Notes: generated by a model not told the origin, from the sequence alone. A DNA stretch of 6,352 nucleotides from Candidatus Methanoplasma sp. (GCA_031288985.1 JAITQH010000060.1:1-6352); one strand, 5' to 3'. Counted from the stretch's first letter, positions 1 to 5,868 are shown. Translations and numbers: made by a program.

Positions 1-1696
1 TGGTCATCTGGGAAGTGGACATTATCCTGCGCATCACAGGCGAGGAGAACAGCGTGCCGCCGTCCGCTATGTTCAAAAATTCTCCGGGGTGGTCGCCCGT
101 GGACACGATCTCGTTGATCCTCCTTATCTGGCCGCCTGTTCTTCTGTCGCGAACGGTGCCGAGCGTTATGAGCACGTCGGTCGCCATGAACGCTTCCGGA
201 GCTATGTTCATGTCATGGACCACCCGTTCGAACACGGATCTGGCGGAGTCCCCGTGTATCGTGCCGAGGATCGAGCTTCCGGCGCGCCCCGTCCTCATGC
301 TTTGATACAATGTCCTTGCCTCCTCCCCTCTGACCTCTCCGAGCACGATCGCCGACTCGCCCATCCTCAGCGACACTCTCAGCGCCTCGTCCGCGCGGGA
401 AAGGCTGTCGCCGGTCATTCTGTCGTCGATGAGCATCGACTGTATCTTGTATCCCATCCTCCTCATCTTGGATCCCGGAAGCTCTATCGTGTCTTCGATG
501 GTCAGTATCCTTTGCGACACGGGGAACTCGAACATCAGCGCCGAAAGGAGGGAGCTCTTCCCCGCCCCCCTGGGGCCGCACACGAGGAACGTGGAGCGGT
601 TGTCTATCAGGAACGAAAGCAGCCCCGCCATTTTCGGATCCACGGTGCCGTTGGCGATGAGGCGCGGCAGCGTCCACGGCCTGACCGAATGCTTCCTTAT
701 GGCGACGGCGTCCCCGTTGGGGCTCATGGGATATCCGACCACGGTCGCTCTGGCGTCATGGGTGCTCATGTCCGTCTCCAGGACGGGGTTCGACTCGCAG
801 AACTGCAGGCCGCTCTCTCTTTTGAGAACGTTGATGAGGTTCATCACCTCTTTCCTGTCGACGGTAAGGTTGGTGCGGCAGCGGATGTGGGAGTTTATAC
901 CGGTTATTCCGCCCATGGTCACATGTATGCGGTTCTTCTCGCACGGCGCATCGATGTAGATGTCCTCGAGCTTCGGATCGGCAAGGAGGATGTCGAACAC
1001 CCCCAGACCCATGGTGTATCTGTATATTGTGTCGCATATCTCGCCGATCATCGATTCAAGGAGGTCGCTGTCGTTGCCGTATGCTTTCTCCAAGACGTCG
1101 GAGGAGTCCATCAGGAGGCCTCTCGCAACGCTCAGCACTCCGCTTCTGTCAAGGCGCCCTCCGCCGCTCCTGTACTTTTCGCGGACGCGGCCTATCGTCG
1201 TTTCCACCACGCGGTTCACGTCGTCGGGGTAGGAGTATTCGTTGGGCGTCAGGTTGTACTCCGTCTCGCCGTCCGCCGCCAGACCGATCATCACGCTGCC
1301 GCTGGGCGTTCTGTACTCCTCGATCTTTTCCAGATCGCCTCTGCTCCCGACAAGCCAACAGTCGGCGTACACCGGCTTGCTGCGCATGTGTCCGAACGCC
1401 ATCTTCGAGAGGTCGTCCATGAACGAACCGCCGCAGGAAGGCGGAGCGCGGGCCGGGGCCGCAGGCACTGTCGGGGTCGGATCGGAAGGAAACGAGAGGG
1501 GTGCGTCGAACTCTGCGAACTCCGACGGCGGCGAAAAATACGTCTCGGTGCTGCATGTGCGCGACAATGGGTTGTTGAATGCGGACGCGACCTCCGCGTC
1601 GCCGTATTCGCTCACTATCAGACGGTCGTTGTAGCTCACCGGCGTGACAGACCTTCTGGACAGCACGTCCGATATGGCCGCGAGTATGCGGGGCAT
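1..1696 (-). CDS. Archaeal type II/IV secretion (TadA/GspE-like) motor ATPase, C-terminus cut by window edge
   Basis: This is a cytoplasmic hexameric ATPase of the VirB11/GspE/TadA family, which powers assembly of pili or secretion filaments at the membrane. The open frame starts at ATG 1696 and shows 565 codons without a stop, so it is incomplete at the left edge. Seen in the sequence: a variable N-terminus with a Pro/Ala-rich linker at about residues 63-87; an N-terminal ATPase-associated domain at about 105-330; Walker A GPRGAGKS at 374-381 (Lys380); an acidic box TIEDTIE around 399-405; Walker B-like LGEVRGEEA at 452-460; and the MRTGRAG and GTIHGDSA segments with His481. The order and spacing match archaeal GspE-type ATPases. 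The start codon directly abuts the stop of the upstream Cys-rich gene, so the two are probably one operon with coupled translation. The substrate is unknown. An archaellum FlaI role is less likely, because the His-box wording fits the archaeal tad-like branch. Confidence 0.93.
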   Translation of the reverse strand, partial: MPRILAAISDVLSRRSVTPVSYNDRLIVSEYGDAEVASAFNNPLSRTCSTETYFSPPSEFAEFDAPLSFPSDPTPTVPAAPARAPPSCGGSFMDDLSKMAFGHMRSKPVYADCWLVGSRGDLEKIEEYRTPSGSVMIGLAADGETEYNLTPNEYSYPDDVNRVVETTIGRVREKYRSGGGRLDRSGVLSVARGLLMDSSDVLEKAYGNDSDLLESMIGEICDTIYRYTMGLGVFDILLADPKLEDIYIDAPCEKNRIHVTMGGITGINSHIRCRTNLTVDRKEVMNLINVLKRESGLQFCESNPVLETDMSTHDARATVVGYPMSPNGDAVAIRKHSVRPWTLPRLIANGTVDPKMAGLLSFLIDNRSTFLVCGPRGAGKSSLLSALMFEFPVSQRILTIEDTIELPGSKMRRMGYKIQSMLIDDRMTGDSLSRADEALRVSLRMGESAIVLGEVRGEEARTLYQSMRTGRAGSSILGTIHGDSARSVFERVVHDMNIAPEAFMATDVLITLGTVRDRRTGGQIRRINEIVSTGDHPGEFLNIADGGTLFSSPVMRRIMSTSQMT

Positions 1697-2215
1697 TCAC
1701 TCGCCCCCTGCCGAGGCCGCGTCTTTGACCCTGCCGAGGCACAGCTCCGCCTGGTCTATGGCCCTGAGGGTCTTCCTGACGCATGCGGCGCATTCGGCGG
1801 AAGACGGTTTGACGCACGCAAGACTGTTCCGGGCGGCCCCGAAATACGGATCGGGGAAACCCACCCATGCGGCGTTGAATACCTTCTTGCAGGAGTGGTC
1901 GCAGGTTCCGCAGGAACGGCTTTTCTCCGACTGTTTCATCGAAGAGGCCGATCTGTATATCGATGCAAGCTCTCCCAATATCTCAGCCGCCGGACCAGAA
2001 AGCTCTGTGTCCAGAGCTGTTCTCATCCTCACCTTGCCCGCAGACCCCTTCTCCGCCATTTGGCGCACAATGCATCTTATGCATTCGTTAGATCTGACCT
2101 CAGGGGTGCGAACGCAGCCCCTGCAGTCTATGCAGAGCACATCGTCCGTCAGTTCGGCCTTTCCGCCGGCCTCGGCTTTCCTTCCGATGATCGAAAGCAA
2201 CGAATCTATGTTCAT
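1697..2215 (-). CDS. Cysteine-rich small protein upstream of the secretion ATPase (function unknown)
   Basis: This is a 172-aa soluble protein with no signal peptide or membrane segment. It has twelve cysteines in clusters: CxxCxxC at residues 28-34, CxxC at 45-48, CxxCxxxC at 102-109, a single Cys at 134, CxxC at 142-145 and Cys159. Such spacing suggests metal binding (zinc or Fe-S), but no known motif is complete enough to name the ligand. The middle part (about 61-90, with KVRMRTALDTELSG followed by a helical stretch) resembles small proteins I recall being encoded just before GspE-type ATPases in other methanogens; this is memory, not a search. Its TGA stop (1699-1697) is followed immediately by the ATPase ATG, so a partner or regulatory role for the motor is the natural inference. 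The start at 2215 is supported by a TATA box centred 30 nt upstream and by the absence of a ribosome binding site, consistent with a near-leaderless mRNA. Confidence 0.85.
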   Translation of the reverse strand: MNIDSLLSIIGRKAEAGGKAELTDDVLCIDCRGCVRTPEVRSNECIRCIVRQMAEKGSAGKVRMRTALDTELSGPAAEILGELASIYRSASSMKQSEKSRSCGTCDHSCKKVFNAAWVGFPDPYFGAARNSLACVKPSSAECAACVRKTLRAIDQAELCLGRVKDAASAGGE

Positions 2216-2240
2216 GGCGAACAGATCTGCAAAGATGCGG

Positions 2241-2249
2241 TATTAAAAC
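2241..2249 (-). promoter_or_regulatory. TATA box of the Cys-rich protein/ATPase operon
   Basis: On the minus strand this reads GTTTTAATA, a good archaeal TATA element. Its centre is about 30 nt from the ATG at 2215, which would place the transcription start at or a few nt before the start codon. No Shine-Dalgarno sequence lies between them, so a leaderless or nearly leaderless transcript is likely. Confidence 0.6.
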
Positions 2250-2261
2250 GAGATATTACAA

Positions 2262-2280
2262 TTAGCCGCCGAAGGGCTAA
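2262..2280. repeat. Inverted repeat TTAGCC/GGCTAA upstream of the leftward promoter
   Basis: TTAGCC (2262-2267) and GGCTAA (2275-2280) form a perfect 6-bp inverted repeat around a 7-nt loop. It lies just upstream of the leftward TATA box and close to the inferred left border of the phage remnant. It could be an operator for the minus-strand operon or a chance dyad; the sequence does not decide. Confidence 0.35.
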
Positions 2281-2287
2281 CTCGCAC

Positions 2288-2503
2288 GTGTCCGAGCGAC
2301 GGCCAGCTAAGAAGGCTCTTGAGAACACCCCCGAACACATAGATGACGAGGGGATACGCGATAAAATATCGGACTATGCCAATTCTAACGACTATGAAAC
2401 CATAGCGGAAGCGTTTACCGACATACGCGTCAATGGGGAGAACGCACAGTCCGCAAGCAAGGCCGTCATAAAAGCCCTCAAAGAATGGGGCGGGATGATA
2501 TGA
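2288..2503 (+). pseudogene. 3' fragment of a phage minor-head (MuF/gp7-like) protein gene
   Basis: The frame ending at TGA 2501-2503 encodes a C-terminus with the pattern ISDYANSNDYETIAEAF, then TDIRVNGENAQSASKAV and a short helical tail. An 'SxYAxxNxxExxAEAFxDxxxNGxxA' arrangement is what I know from the extreme C-terminus of phage minor capsid proteins with a MuF-type head domain, often those carrying metallopeptidase or other effector domains. Everything upstream of about 2290 is missing: the frame continues leftward only as antisense to the host operon. The first usable start would be GTG 2288 (71 aa) with no ribosome binding site. I therefore call it a 5'-truncated pseudogene rather than a live small gene. 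The family assignment rests on this motif alone. Confidence 0.55.
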
Positions 2504-2512
2504 TTATATATT
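2504..2512 (+). promoter_or_regulatory. TATA box for the 97-aa ORF
   Basis: TTATATATT starts directly after the stop codon of the truncated minor-head gene. Its centre is about 26 nt before ATG 2534, the spacing at which archaeal transcription would begin on the start codon itself. No Shine-Dalgarno sequence precedes the ATG. This indicates a separate, leaderless transcription unit. Confidence 0.6.
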
Positions 2513-2533
2513 TCTGAACGCGCATCACGCACC

Positions 2534-2827
2534 ATGAGATGCTCGCCCCCCGGACTAGACAAAGCGCTTCTCTTCGCCGAAGACATAGATAAGGAACCGG
2601 AGGCGTTCCCGGAACGCATCTTGGAAAAGCTCAGGCTTGCCAGAGAGTCCGACGAATACGGCAACGATTATTCTGAAGAAGATTGGGTGATATGCAAAAG
2701 GGGCGTAGTGGGGATACGGAGCGGCACCCCGCCTGAAGTGGTCGTCGAGTGGAGAGATTACTTGGATTATCTGAAGAATCGGTTCGTGGTGGATGCCGAC
2801 GGAAAGATCATATCCGTGACCATGTGA
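2534..2827 (+). CDS. Small acidic protein of unknown function, phage-linked
   Basis: This 97-aa acidic protein is not recognised. It is soluble, with no signal peptide or membrane segment. The N-terminal half is rich in Glu, Asp and Arg and likely helical (about residues 9-40). The second half holds the patterns DWVICKRGVVGI and PPEVVVEWRDYLDYL, and the C-terminus looks like a beta-turn element, VDADGKIISV. It sits where morphogenesis genes are normally tightly packed, yet it has its own strong TATA box right after the preceding stop codon. That arrangement is typical of a moron, an accessory gene carried inside a virus. A host-interaction or anti-defence role is possible but has no direct support. 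The ATG at 2534 is chosen because of the promoter spacing. The frame is intact. Confidence 0.6.
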   Translation: MRCSPPGLDKALLFAEDIDKEPEAFPERILEKLRLARESDEYGNDYSEEDWVICKRGVVGIRSGTPPEVVVEWRDYLDYLKNRFVVDADGKIISVTM

Positions 2828-2846
2828 GCCGAGCCAAGTGTATGCT

Positions 2847-2853
2847 GAGGTGA
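2847..2853 (+). promoter_or_regulatory. Perfect Shine-Dalgarno GAGGTGA without a canonical start codon at proper distance
   Basis: GAGGTGA matches seven bases of the expected archaeal 16S 3'-end complement (GGAGGTGATC). In the open frame behind it, the nearest codons are ATT (2855), ACG (2858) and GCG (2861). The only nearby ATG (2865) is 11 nt away and in a frame that closes after seven sense codons. The site therefore points to a start that has been lost or is non-standard. Confidence 0.5.
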
Positions 2854-2854
2854 G

Positions 2855-3049
2855 ATTACGGCGGATGAGAAGGCAGATAAGAAGATAATCGTCGACGGCG
2901 TGGAATACGAGAGCGACTTCGCATTTCGCATAGTCGATTCCTCCGGGTTCAGACAGATAGACAAGAACGGGAATCTGATGGAGCCGCTGTACGGCGAAGA
3001 GTGGGAGAAGGCGCACGAGGCCTGGAAGAAAGAATACGGGTTCAAATGA
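2855..3049 (+). CDS. Small unknown ORF of about 64 aa with non-canonical or lost start
   Basis: The open frame 2849-3049 encodes a plausible acidic soluble protein, with KIIVDGVEYESDFAF, then a DKNGNLMEPL turn and a charged, aromatic C-terminus (EEWEKAHEAWKKEYGF). It is not recognised as a family. No ATG, GTG or TTG lies at the head of the frame. Translation could begin at ATT 2855, next to a perfect Shine-Dalgarno, or at internal GTG 2900 (about 49 aa). Alternatively the original ATG has mutated and the gene is dying. It starts 27 nt after the 97-aa ORF, so both may be cotranscribed from the 2504 promoter. The steady residue composition of the frame suggests it was selected as protein until recently. 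Coordinates assume the ATT start. Confidence 0.45.
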   Translation: MTADEKADKKIIVDGVEYESDFAFRIVDSSGFRQIDKNGNLMEPLYGEEWEKAHEAWKKEYGFK

Positions 3050-3132
3050 CCTAAACCCCTCCTCCTTGTCCCCCCATACATTTTCCTTCCCTTCATGTAA
3101 TCCCGCCCGAGCAGTCCTTCTTGAACCGCCTC

Positions 3133-3156
3133 CATTCCGGCGTTCTGTCCGGAATG
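3133..3156. repeat. 8-bp inverted repeat (CATTCCGG / CCGGAATG)
   Basis: CATTCCGG at 3133-3140 and CCGGAATG at 3149-3156 are perfect inverted copies around an 8-nt loop. No T-tract follows directly, so a classical terminator is unlikely; a binding site for a dimeric regulator or an RNA hairpin is possible. Confidence 0.5.
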
Positions 3157-3187
3157 AACCAACCCCCAATTACTGAATTATACTTCA

Positions 3188-3207
3188 TTGACTTTTCTTG
3201 ACTTTTC
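3188..3207 (+). repeat. Tandem direct repeat of TTGACTTTTC (2 x 10 bp)
   Basis: Two exact head-to-tail copies occupy 3188-3197 and 3198-3207. A 10-bp period puts both on one face of the helix, as in an activator or repressor site. The T-rich content could also act as an archaeal termination signal for the upstream small ORFs. It ends about 25 nt before the TATA-like element at 3231. Confidence 0.55.
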
Positions 3208-3230
3208 CGAAACTCGGATTCTTTCAACGT

Positions 3231-3239
3231 TTCTATATG
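3231..3239 (+). promoter_or_regulatory. Possible TATA box upstream of the scaffold gene
   Basis: TTCTATATG lies about 53 nt before the scaffold ATG. Transcription would then start near 3262 and leave a leader of roughly 27 nt. This is a weak match and the only reasonable candidate close to the gene. Confidence 0.3.
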
Positions 3240-3288
3240 TCCTCGCAATGCCGATTGCAGCCCATCCGACTGTGGAGCGAAACAGGAA

Positions 3289-3834
3289 ATGACAGAAGAA
3301 CCGCAAGACAAGAACCCCTCCCCCGATCCGAACCCCGGGCCCGACGCCCCGCCCGAACCAACCAAGCCCGTCACGCTCACGCAGGAAGAGCTGAACAGGC
3401 TGATCGGCGGCGCGAGGACGGACGCGAAGGCATCCTACGAGAAAGAGATCGCGAAGATCAGGGAGGAGCACGAAAGGAGCCTCAGGCTCGCATCCATGAA
3501 AGAGGAGGAGCGGGCCAAGGCGGAGAAGGAGATCGAGCTGAAGAAGCTGACGGACGAGCTGTCCGAATACAAAAGGGCCTTGGCCCTGAAGGATGCGGAG
3601 GCCGAGCTTGCGAAGCTCGGACTCGACGCGTCCTTCGCGTCCGTCGTCCTCGGAGCGGACGGATCCGCCACCGCGGCGAACATCGCCGCGCTGAAGAAGC
3701 AGGTCGACGGCGCCGTCAAAAGACAGATCGACGAAGCGGTGAAGGCGGGGGCGCCGAACAAAGGGGCGGCCCCGCCGAACGCATCCCTTGCGGAAAGCAT
3801 CAGGAAGGCCGCCGGCCTCCCCCCGAAGAAATGA
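3289..3834 (+). CDS. Phage capsid scaffolding protein (DUF4355-like)
   Basis: This 181-aa protein has the layout of scaffolding proteins that guide prohead assembly and are absent from mature capsids. Visible parts: a Pro/Asp/Glu-rich disordered N-terminus (residues 1-27); the TLTQEELNRLIGGAR segment (29-43), a common feature of DUF4355 proteins; a long highly charged coiled coil (about 45-118, rich in Glu, Lys, Arg); an AEAELAKLGLDASFASVVLG segment, then a short helix; and a Pro/Lys-rich tail, which in such proteins contacts the capsid shell. It is followed 17 nt later by a gene start with a good ribosome binding site, where the major capsid gene would be expected. The frame is intact, but with capsid, portal and terminase missing it is unlikely to function. 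Its own Shine-Dalgarno is weak (GGAG at 3274, or AGG next to the ATG). Confidence 0.8.
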   Translation: MTEEPQDKNPSPDPNPGPDAPPEPTKPVTLTQEELNRLIGGARTDAKASYEKEIAKIREEHERSLRLASMKEEERAKAEKEIELKKLTDELSEYKRALALKDAEAELAKLGLDASFASVVLGADGSATAANIAALKKQVDGAVKRQIDEAVKAGAPNKGAAPPNASLAESIRKAAGLPPKK

Positions 3835-3839
3835 AACGA

Positions 3840-3845
3840 AGGTGA
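3840..3845 (+). promoter_or_regulatory. Shine-Dalgarno AGGTGA for the start at 3852
   Basis: AGGTGA lies 6 nt before ATG 3852 and matches the expected archaeal anti-Shine-Dalgarno. It shows that 3852 was a real gene start in the phage operon, and that the longer reading frame into the U32 gene could be translated from it. Confidence 0.65.
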
Positions 3846-3851
3846 CGAAGA

Positions 3852-3944
3852 ATGGGAAGAACCAACCCCAACGGAGCAGCAAACTCCCTTGAAGACATAA
3901 AGACCACGATAACCGATATTAACTATCAGAATATACGAGGCACA
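3852..3944 (+). pseudogene. First ~31 codons of the phage gene after the scaffold (candidate major capsid), joined in frame to the U32 gene
   Basis: ATG 3852 has a good Shine-Dalgarno and follows the scaffold gene by 17 nt, the expected slot of the major capsid gene. It encodes MGRTNPNGAANSLEDIKTTI and about ten further residues before running without a stop into the U32 protein. U32 proteins normally begin at the MExLxPAGS motif, encoded here from 3945, so these codons do not belong to the enzyme. The simplest reading is that the rest of the phage gene was deleted and its first codons were left beside host DNA. Capsid identity is inferred from position only; 31 residues are too few to recognise a fold. 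The exact junction may lie anywhere from about 3890 to 3940, since the host promoter should be retained. Confidence 0.5.
3915..3921 (+). promoter_or_regulatory. Possible TATA box of the U32 gene
   Basis: GATATTA is centred 27 nt before ATG 3945, the same spacing as at the other host genes in this window. A GAGG at 3937-3940 lies 4 nt before the ATG and could instead serve as a short ribosome binding site. Confidence 0.4.
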
Positions 3945-5846
3945 ATGGAGATACTCTCGCCCGCAGGGTCGCCGGAGGGACTGGTAGCTTCCGTCGCCGG
4001 CGGATGCGATGCAGTGTACATGGGTGGCAAAGCATTCAGCGCCCGGGCATTCTCGGATAATTTTACGGACAAGGAGCTGGAGGGAGCGGTTGCGTATGCG
4101 CACGACAACGGCGTGAAAGCGTATGTGGCCGTAAACACTCTGATCAAGGATTCCGAAATGGATGACGCCCTTTCTTACGTCAGGTTCCTTCAGGATATCG
4201 GCGCCGACGCCATGATAGTCCAAGACCTGGGCCTTCTCAAGGCGGCCCATCGGTTCTGCATAAAGAAACACGCCTCCACCCAAATGGGCATTCACACCCG
4301 CGAAGGACTCGAATGGTGCGCCGCCAACGGAATCGACAGAGCGATCCTCGCCAGAGAACTCACCTTTGAAGAGATTGAATCGATGATCGCCGACTCGCCC
4401 GTGGAGACCGAGGTCTTCGTGCAGGGCGCCCTGTGCTATTGCATGTCCGGAGGATGTCTTTTCTCCAGCGTCATAGGCGGCCGGAGCGGGAACCGCGGGC
4501 AGTGCGCCCAACCCTGCAGAAAGAAATATTCCAAGGACGGAAAGAGCGGATACCTTCTGAGTTCGGCGGACGTATACGGTGTTGAATGGCTGAAGCGCCT
4601 CGGAGACATAGGCGTATCCGCCGCCAAGATCGAAGGGAGAATGAGAAGCGCCGCCTATGCTTATCTGTCGTCGAAGGTATATTCCGACGCCAACAAAGGC
4701 ATCCCCTCCGAGGAGAACTCCAAAGAGGACAGCCTTCTGAAGACGGTGTTCAACCGCGGTTTCTGCGAAGGCTACCTTCCCGGAGTGATATCCCCCGTTC
4801 AATACAAATACGCCGACAACAGAGGATTCCTCCTCGGCGAGACGGATGTCAGGGAGAGGAAGATAGACGCCTCGCAGCTTACAGAGGAATTCAGGCTCAG
4901 GGACGGACTTTCCATATTCAGAGGGGATGACAAGATCGGAGGGTTCAAGGTCAGCGACCCCCTCAAGATAACGGCGCCGTTCCCAATCTCGGACGGAAGA
5001 TATGAGATATACCGCACATACGATCCCCGGATAGACGAGATCAAAAATCTGGTCGGCCCCGCCCCCAAGTTCAGCGGGATCGTGCAGAGGCAGATCGGCA
5101 AGCGCGCCGCGTCGAATTTCTCCCGTTCCGCCAACAAGGATCCCGACCTGTCGTTCTATGTGAACACAATGAAGGTCTTGGAGTCCGTTCTGGAGTACGC
5201 CGACCGCATATACTACGATGCGGACGGCAATCTGGAGAAGGCCCGCGTCGCCTGCGAGGACGCCAAGGTGGAGTGCGTGGCCCATCTGCCCAGATTCACT
5301 CCCGTTCCGCCGACCGCACCGGGGCCGATAATGGTCAACACCGTGGGACAGGTCGCGAAAGGGTACGACGGCCGCGTGTACGGAAGCAACAGCATGAACA
5401 TGTTCAACAGCGATTTCCCTTCGTCCCTTTATCAGACCACGATATCCACGGAACTCTCCAAAGCGGAGACGGAGTACATAGCCGCGCACAACGGCGGCCG
5501 GCTGGAAGTGATGGTGTTCGGAAGGACGGAGATCATGTGCACCCGCGACCCCGGCATGACCTCCGGCCTCCTGACGGACGAGGCCGGATACCAGTTTCCG
5601 GTGTACAAGGACAGCTTCGGCCTGTCGCATTTTCTGAACTCCTCGGATCTGCTGCTGCTGTCCTACGCGGGAGAGCTGAAGAGAATGGGCATAAACTCCC
5701 TGGGGATAGATCTGCGGAGGCGCCCCGCACTGCTTGCACGCACGGTGGCCAAGGCATTCGCCGAGAACAACATCGATATGAAAGGCAAGATAACCGAGAT
5801 GTGCGGAAGCATAAACTACGGCGCGTATCTGAAAGGGATTAACTAA
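3945..5846 (+). CDS. U32-family protein (RlhA-like, peptidase U32 + DUF3656-like), probable Fe-S RNA-modification enzyme
   Basis: This 633-aa protein has the typical N-terminus MEILSPAGSPEGL, followed by DAVYMGG and FSARAFSDNF. The U32 core continues to about residue 250, with VFVQGALCYCMSGGC (157-171), NRGQCAQPC (183-191) and the signature KIEGRMRS. Cys164, 171, 187 and 191 are well placed to hold a 4Fe-4S cluster, as in RlhA, TrhP and UbiU/V, which hydroxylate RNA or quinones rather than cleave proteins. The middle part (about 265-380) fits DUF3656, and the C-terminal third resembles a second U32-like barrel (YGSNSMNMFNS, then EVMVFGRTEIM). The length is near that of E. coli RlhA (about 650 aa), which makes 5-hydroxycytidine in 23S rRNA; the archaeal target is unknown. 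Start 3945 is preferred over 3852 because the family begins at this methionine and a TATA-like box lies 27 nt upstream. Many databases label such proteins peptidase or collagenase. Confidence 0.88.
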   Translation: MEILSPAGSPEGLVASVAGGCDAVYMGGKAFSARAFSDNFTDKELEGAVAYAHDNGVKAYVAVNTLIKDSEMDDALSYVRFLQDIGADAMIVQDLGLLKAAHRFCIKKHASTQMGIHTREGLEWCAANGIDRAILARELTFEEIESMIADSPVETEVFVQGALCYCMSGGCLFSSVIGGRSGNRGQCAQPCRKKYSKDGKSGYLLSSADVYGVEWLKRLGDIGVSAAKIEGRMRSAAYAYLSSKVYSDANKGIPSEENSKEDSLLKTVFNRGFCEGYLPGVISPVQYKYADNRGFLLGETDVRERKIDASQLTEEFRLRDGLSIFRGDDKIGGFKVSDPLKITAPFPISDGRYEIYRTYDPRIDEIKNLVGPAPKFSGIVQRQIGKRAASNFSRSANKDPDLSFYVNTMKVLESVLEYADRIYYDADGNLEKARVACEDAKVECVAHLPRFTPVPPTAPGPIMVNTVGQVAKGYDGRVYGSNSMNMFNSDFPSSLYQTTISTELSKAETEYIAAHNGGRLEVMVFGRTEIMCTRDPGMTSGLLTDEAGYQFPVYKDSFGLSHFLNSSDLLLLSYAGELKRMGINSLGIDLRRRPALLARTVAKAFAENNIDMKGKITEMCGSINYGAYLKGIN

Positions 5847-5868
5847 CTGCATAATTGTACGGCGTTCG

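Larger units (their letters stand above)
3050..3288. other. 239-nt non-coding, pyrimidine-rich spacer before the scaffold gene
   Basis: No convincing gene lies here on either strand. The first 70 nt of the plus strand are strongly C/T-rich. The spacer then contains an 8-bp hairpin (3133-3156), a tandem 10-bp repeat (3188-3207) and a TATA-like stretch (3231-3239). It looks like the regulatory gap between the end of one transcription unit and the start of the scaffold gene. Intergenic space this long is unusual inside a phage head module. Confidence 0.5.
2260..3944 (+). mobile_element. Provirus remnant: head-morphogenesis fragment of a tailed virus
   Basis: Between two host-type gene blocks lies a run of phage-like genes in the canonical head-module order: the 3' end of a minor-head (MuF/SPP1 gp7-like) gene, two small ORFs, a scaffold gene with a DUF4355-like layout, and the start of the gene that normally follows the scaffold (major capsid). 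The first and last members are truncated, and no integrase, terminase, portal or tail gene is present, so both flanks appear to have been deleted. Borders are approximate: the left border must lie between the leftward promoter (2241) and about 2310, and the right border between about 3880 and the U32 start at 3945. No clear att sites were seen. A contig misassembly would look similar and cannot be excluded from sequence alone. Confidence 0.65.

Noticed and set aside
213..1868. Minus-strand frames of 154, 93 and 239 aa within the ATPase gene
   Set aside because: They are out of frame with the Walker A-bearing reading frame that runs unbroken from 1696 to the left edge.
89..2503. 804-codon open frame on the plus strand over the ATPase operon
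   Set aside because: It is antisense to the ATPase and the Cys-rich gene, both of which show real motifs. Its product is rich in His, Arg and Gly with no domain, as expected for a shadow frame in GC-rich DNA. Only its last ~70 codons, beyond the host operon, look like protein.
2555..3169. 204-aa and 131-aa minus-strand frames opposite the small ORFs
   Set aside because: They lack a promoter or ribosome binding site at the start and have unlikely composition; the plus-strand frames have a promoter and a Shine-Dalgarno.
3245..3258. Small hairpin GCAAT-GCCG-ATTGC before the scaffold gene
   Set aside because: A 5-bp stem of this size is expected by chance and nothing around it supports a role.
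3435..5852. 805-codon open frame on the minus strand over U32 and scaffold
   Set aside because: It is a shadow of the well-supported U32 and scaffold genes, has no recognisable domain and crosses the gap between them.
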